Below are positions 62,512-64,000 of a stretch of 64,000 nt of DNA, in pieces. Position numbers and translations under genes: made by a program. Every line of letters starts with the position of its first letter. Within the stretch, counting starts at the first letter, position 1. Under the pieces are notes generated by a model that had not been told where the DNA came from, searched no databases, and saw nothing but the letters and a program-made list of their open reading frames with translations. The stretch comes from Azoarcus sp. DD4 (GTDB taxonomy: Bacteria > Pseudomonadota > Gammaproteobacteria > Burkholderiales > Rhodocyclaceae), in assembly GCF_006496635.1 (NCBI RefSeq), contig NZ_CP022958.1, positions 3,038,001-3,102,000 of the forward strand, in the 5' to 3' direction.

Positions 62512-63324
62512 TCAGAACAGGCTTTCTTTCACGTAGATCACGTCGTCGGCGCGCAGCAGGTCGTCGAGCCCGGGCTCGAAGACCTTCAGTTCGCCGCCCG
62601 CCTCGCGCCGGTGGATGCGCAGGCCGCGCACCGTGCCGCGCGCCGTCGTGCCGCCGCCGGTGGCCAGGCCTTGCATCACGCTCATATTGCGTTCGAGGCG
62701 GAAGGCGCCGGGCCGCTGGACCTCGCCGTAGATGTAGGCCATCGGTGCCCGATCGACGTAGATCACGTCGCCGGACGACAGCACCAGGTCGTCGGCCGTG
62801 GCCGCGCCGAACAATCCGGGAATGTCGATTTCACGCCGCACCGGCTTGCCGTCGCGCGTACCGATCAGCACGGCGACGTCTCCGCCGCCCTGTGCCACCC
62901 CACCGGCCAGCGCCAGCAGGTCGGACACCTTGAGGTTGAAGGTTTCCATCGGATAGCGGCCCGGCCGGTTGACCTGCCCCAGCACCGCCACCTGGTTGCC
63001 CTTCATCTCGACCGGCAGGATGCTGACCTGCGGTTGCTGGACGAAACCGCCGGAACGCAGACGGCTGGCGATCAGCCGCTCGGCCGCGGGCACACTCTGG
63101 CCGCCGACCTGCACGCTGCCTATCAGCGGAAAGGTGATGGCGCCGGTTTCGGACACCCGGGTCTCGGTGGTGAGGTCGGGATTCTGGAAGACGGTGATGC
63201 GGACCACGTCGCCGGCACCGAGCACGTACTCGCGTTCGACCTGCGGCGTAGCGGTCGCCGCCGACACCGCGGCGGCAAAGCAGAGAAAAAATATCAATGG
63301 CAGCGTGACGAGCTTCTTGAGCAT
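62512..63324 (-). CDS. epsE: EpsE polysaccharide export protein (Wza/GumB-like)
   Basis: The product is a 270-residue exported protein with a signal peptide (LPLIFFLCFAAAVSA). The Poly_export domain has YVLGAGDVVRITVFQNPDLT, VSETGAITFPLIGSVQVGG and VAVLGQVNRPGRYPM. SLBB-like repeats follow (IYVDRAPMAYIYGEVQRPGA). No lipobox cysteine is seen, so it may be a non-lipidated Wza relative. GAGG lies 5 nt before ATG 63324. It forms the outer-membrane or periplasmic exit for the exopolysaccharide. Confidence 0.92.
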   Translation of the reverse strand: MLKKLVTLPLIFFLCFAAAVSAATATPQVEREYVLGAGDVVRITVFQNPDLTTETRVSETGAITFPLIGSVQVGGQSVPAAERLIASRLRSGGFVQQPQVSILPVEMKGNQVAVLGQVNRPGRYPMETFNLKVSDLLALAGGVAQGGGDVAVLIGTRDGKPVRREIDIPGLFGAATADDLVLSSGDVIYVDRAPMAYIYGEVQRPGAFRLERNMSVMQGLATGGGTTARGTVRGLRIHRREAGGELKVFEPGLDDLLRADDVIYVKESLF

Positions 63325-63382
63325 GAGCACCTCGATATGAAAGCGGGTCATGAGCGGGGCGAGCTGCTGCCCCGCCACAACC

Positions 63383-64000
63383 TCAGTTCGATCCGGCGAC
63401 CCGCGCGACGCCGGCCTGGGGGGCCACGACTGCGCCGTCGGCGTCGGACACGGGCGCGCCTCGCTTCGCCGTCGCCGCGCTGCCATGAGCAAAGACCCCG
63501 ACGTATTCGATCGCGGCCGCCTTGCGCAAGCGCTCCGCCTCTTCCCTGGCGAGTTCCAGCCGCTGTCGATTGGCAAGGAACTGCTCGATCACCGGTTGCG
63601 CGGCCGCCTCGTCCAGCGGCTGCGGGTGGGACGACAGCAGATGGACCAGCGACGCGCCCTCGGTCGTCCGCGTGACGAGGTTCTCGCCGTCCTGCAGTTC
63701 GGCGAAGCCCTGCAGCCGATCGAAAGGCAACTGTTCGGCCGGCAGCACCGAGACGCTGGAGGCAAAGCTCATTCCGGCCTCCGACAGCGCGGCGACGATG
63801 CCGTCGACGCTGTGCTCGCGCGCGGCGATCGTCCGCAGGGTTTCCATGCGTTCGGGCCGCAGCCGCACGCTGAACTCGTGGAAGGTGTAGACGCGCCGCT
63901 CGGCGAACAGCGCCGGATGGGTGGCATAGAAGGCGCGGACGTCGCCGTCCGCCGGCCGCGCATCCACCGCCGTGACCTGGTCGATGTAGGCGCGGGCGAG
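63383..64000 (-). CDS. epsD: EpsD-family peptidyl-prolyl isomerase, 5' end outside window
   Basis: The C-terminal 205 residues of a SurA/PpiC-type protein are visible. The part seen has VRAFYATHPALFAERRVYTF and the helical HPQPLDEAAAQPVIEQFLAN, then RQRLELAREEAERLRKAAAI, typical of the end of EpsD proteins encoded before epsE in PEP-CTERM/methanolan-type exopolysaccharide loci. It likely helps fold export components. The frame is open to the window edge. It is followed by epsE after 58 nt. Confidence 0.82.
   Translation of the reverse strand, partial: LARAYIDQVTAVDARPADGDVRAFYATHPALFAERRVYTFHEFSVRLRPERMETLRTIAAREHSVDGIVAALSEAGMSFASSVSVLPAEQLPFDRLQGFAELQDGENLVTRTTEGASLVHLLSSHPQPLDEAAAQPVIEQFLANRQRLELAREEAERLRKAAAIEYVGVFAHGSAATAKRGAPVSDADGAVVAPQAGVARVAGSN

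Overview
The window is a GC-rich, densely coded chromosomal segment of a Gram-negative bacterium. It has two TonB-dependent receptors, outer-membrane polysaccharide export, LPxxC-type lipoproteins and quinone-linked PyrD. Gene content (Aat/Bpt pair, EpsD/E/F/G exopolysaccharide genes, many GGDEF/EAL/HD-GYP proteins, BMP-type purine transporter) fits a free-living betaproteobacterium of the Rhodocyclales type (Azoarcus/Thauera-like). That placement is inference. I see no rRNA, tRNA, CRISPR array, transposase or prophage.

Layout. 1-2.6 kb: N-degron transferases aat (5' end cut off) and bpt, then pyrD. 2.6-13.3 kb: a purine-oxidation island, with a GntR/FCD regulator divergent from xdhA-xdhB-xdhC and a four-gene BMP-type ABC importer for purines or nucleosides. 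13.3-18.9 kb: a metal locus (TonB receptor, nikK, nikL, nikM, nikQ, nikO) with a near-consensus NikR operator before the receptor. 18.9-20.7 kb: guanine deaminase and a YaiI-family protein. A second purine gene, an 8-oxoguanine deaminase, lies at 35.6 kb. Guanine, 8-oxoguanine and xanthine would all converge on urate. If urate is degraded on to urea, nickel for urease would explain the neighbouring nickel importer.

20.8-35.4 kb is a signalling region. It holds a GGDEF-EAL protein, an overlapping operon of PAS kinase, REC-HD-GYP phosphodiesterase and hemerythrin kinase, a DUF3391/HD-GYP protein, an Aer-like chemoreceptor, and an overlapping operon of periplasmic binding protein, GGDEF-EAL protein and cell-wall amidase. 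37-44 kb has an OmpR-type two-component pair (the kinase carries two compensating frameshifts), a lipoprotein hydrolase with a glycine-rich insert, and a FixL/FixJ-like pair next to GlcG-like and ankyrin proteins. 44.3-48.5 kb is a Fur-box-controlled iron/siderophore uptake operon (TonB receptor, PepSY membrane protein, ferredoxin-type reductase).

48.5-64 kb, all on the minus strand, is an exopolysaccharide locus. Read in its own direction it starts with epsD, epsE, epsF and epsG (methanolan/PEP-CTERM-type export machinery). It continues with two acyltransferases, a polymerase-like protein, a GumH-like mannosyltransferase, a GH5 endoglucanase, a GumK-like glucuronosyltransferase, a flippase, a GumM/WecG-like glycosyltransferase, UDP-glucose dehydrogenase and a sugar nucleotidylyltransferase. 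The enzyme set and order resemble the xanthan gum operon with gumD, gumI and gumL absent from the window. The predicted polymer is therefore a xanthan-like glucan with a short Man-GlcA side chain. The many c-di-GMP enzymes nearby, and an MshEN-like domain on EpsG, suggest c-di-GMP control of this polymer.
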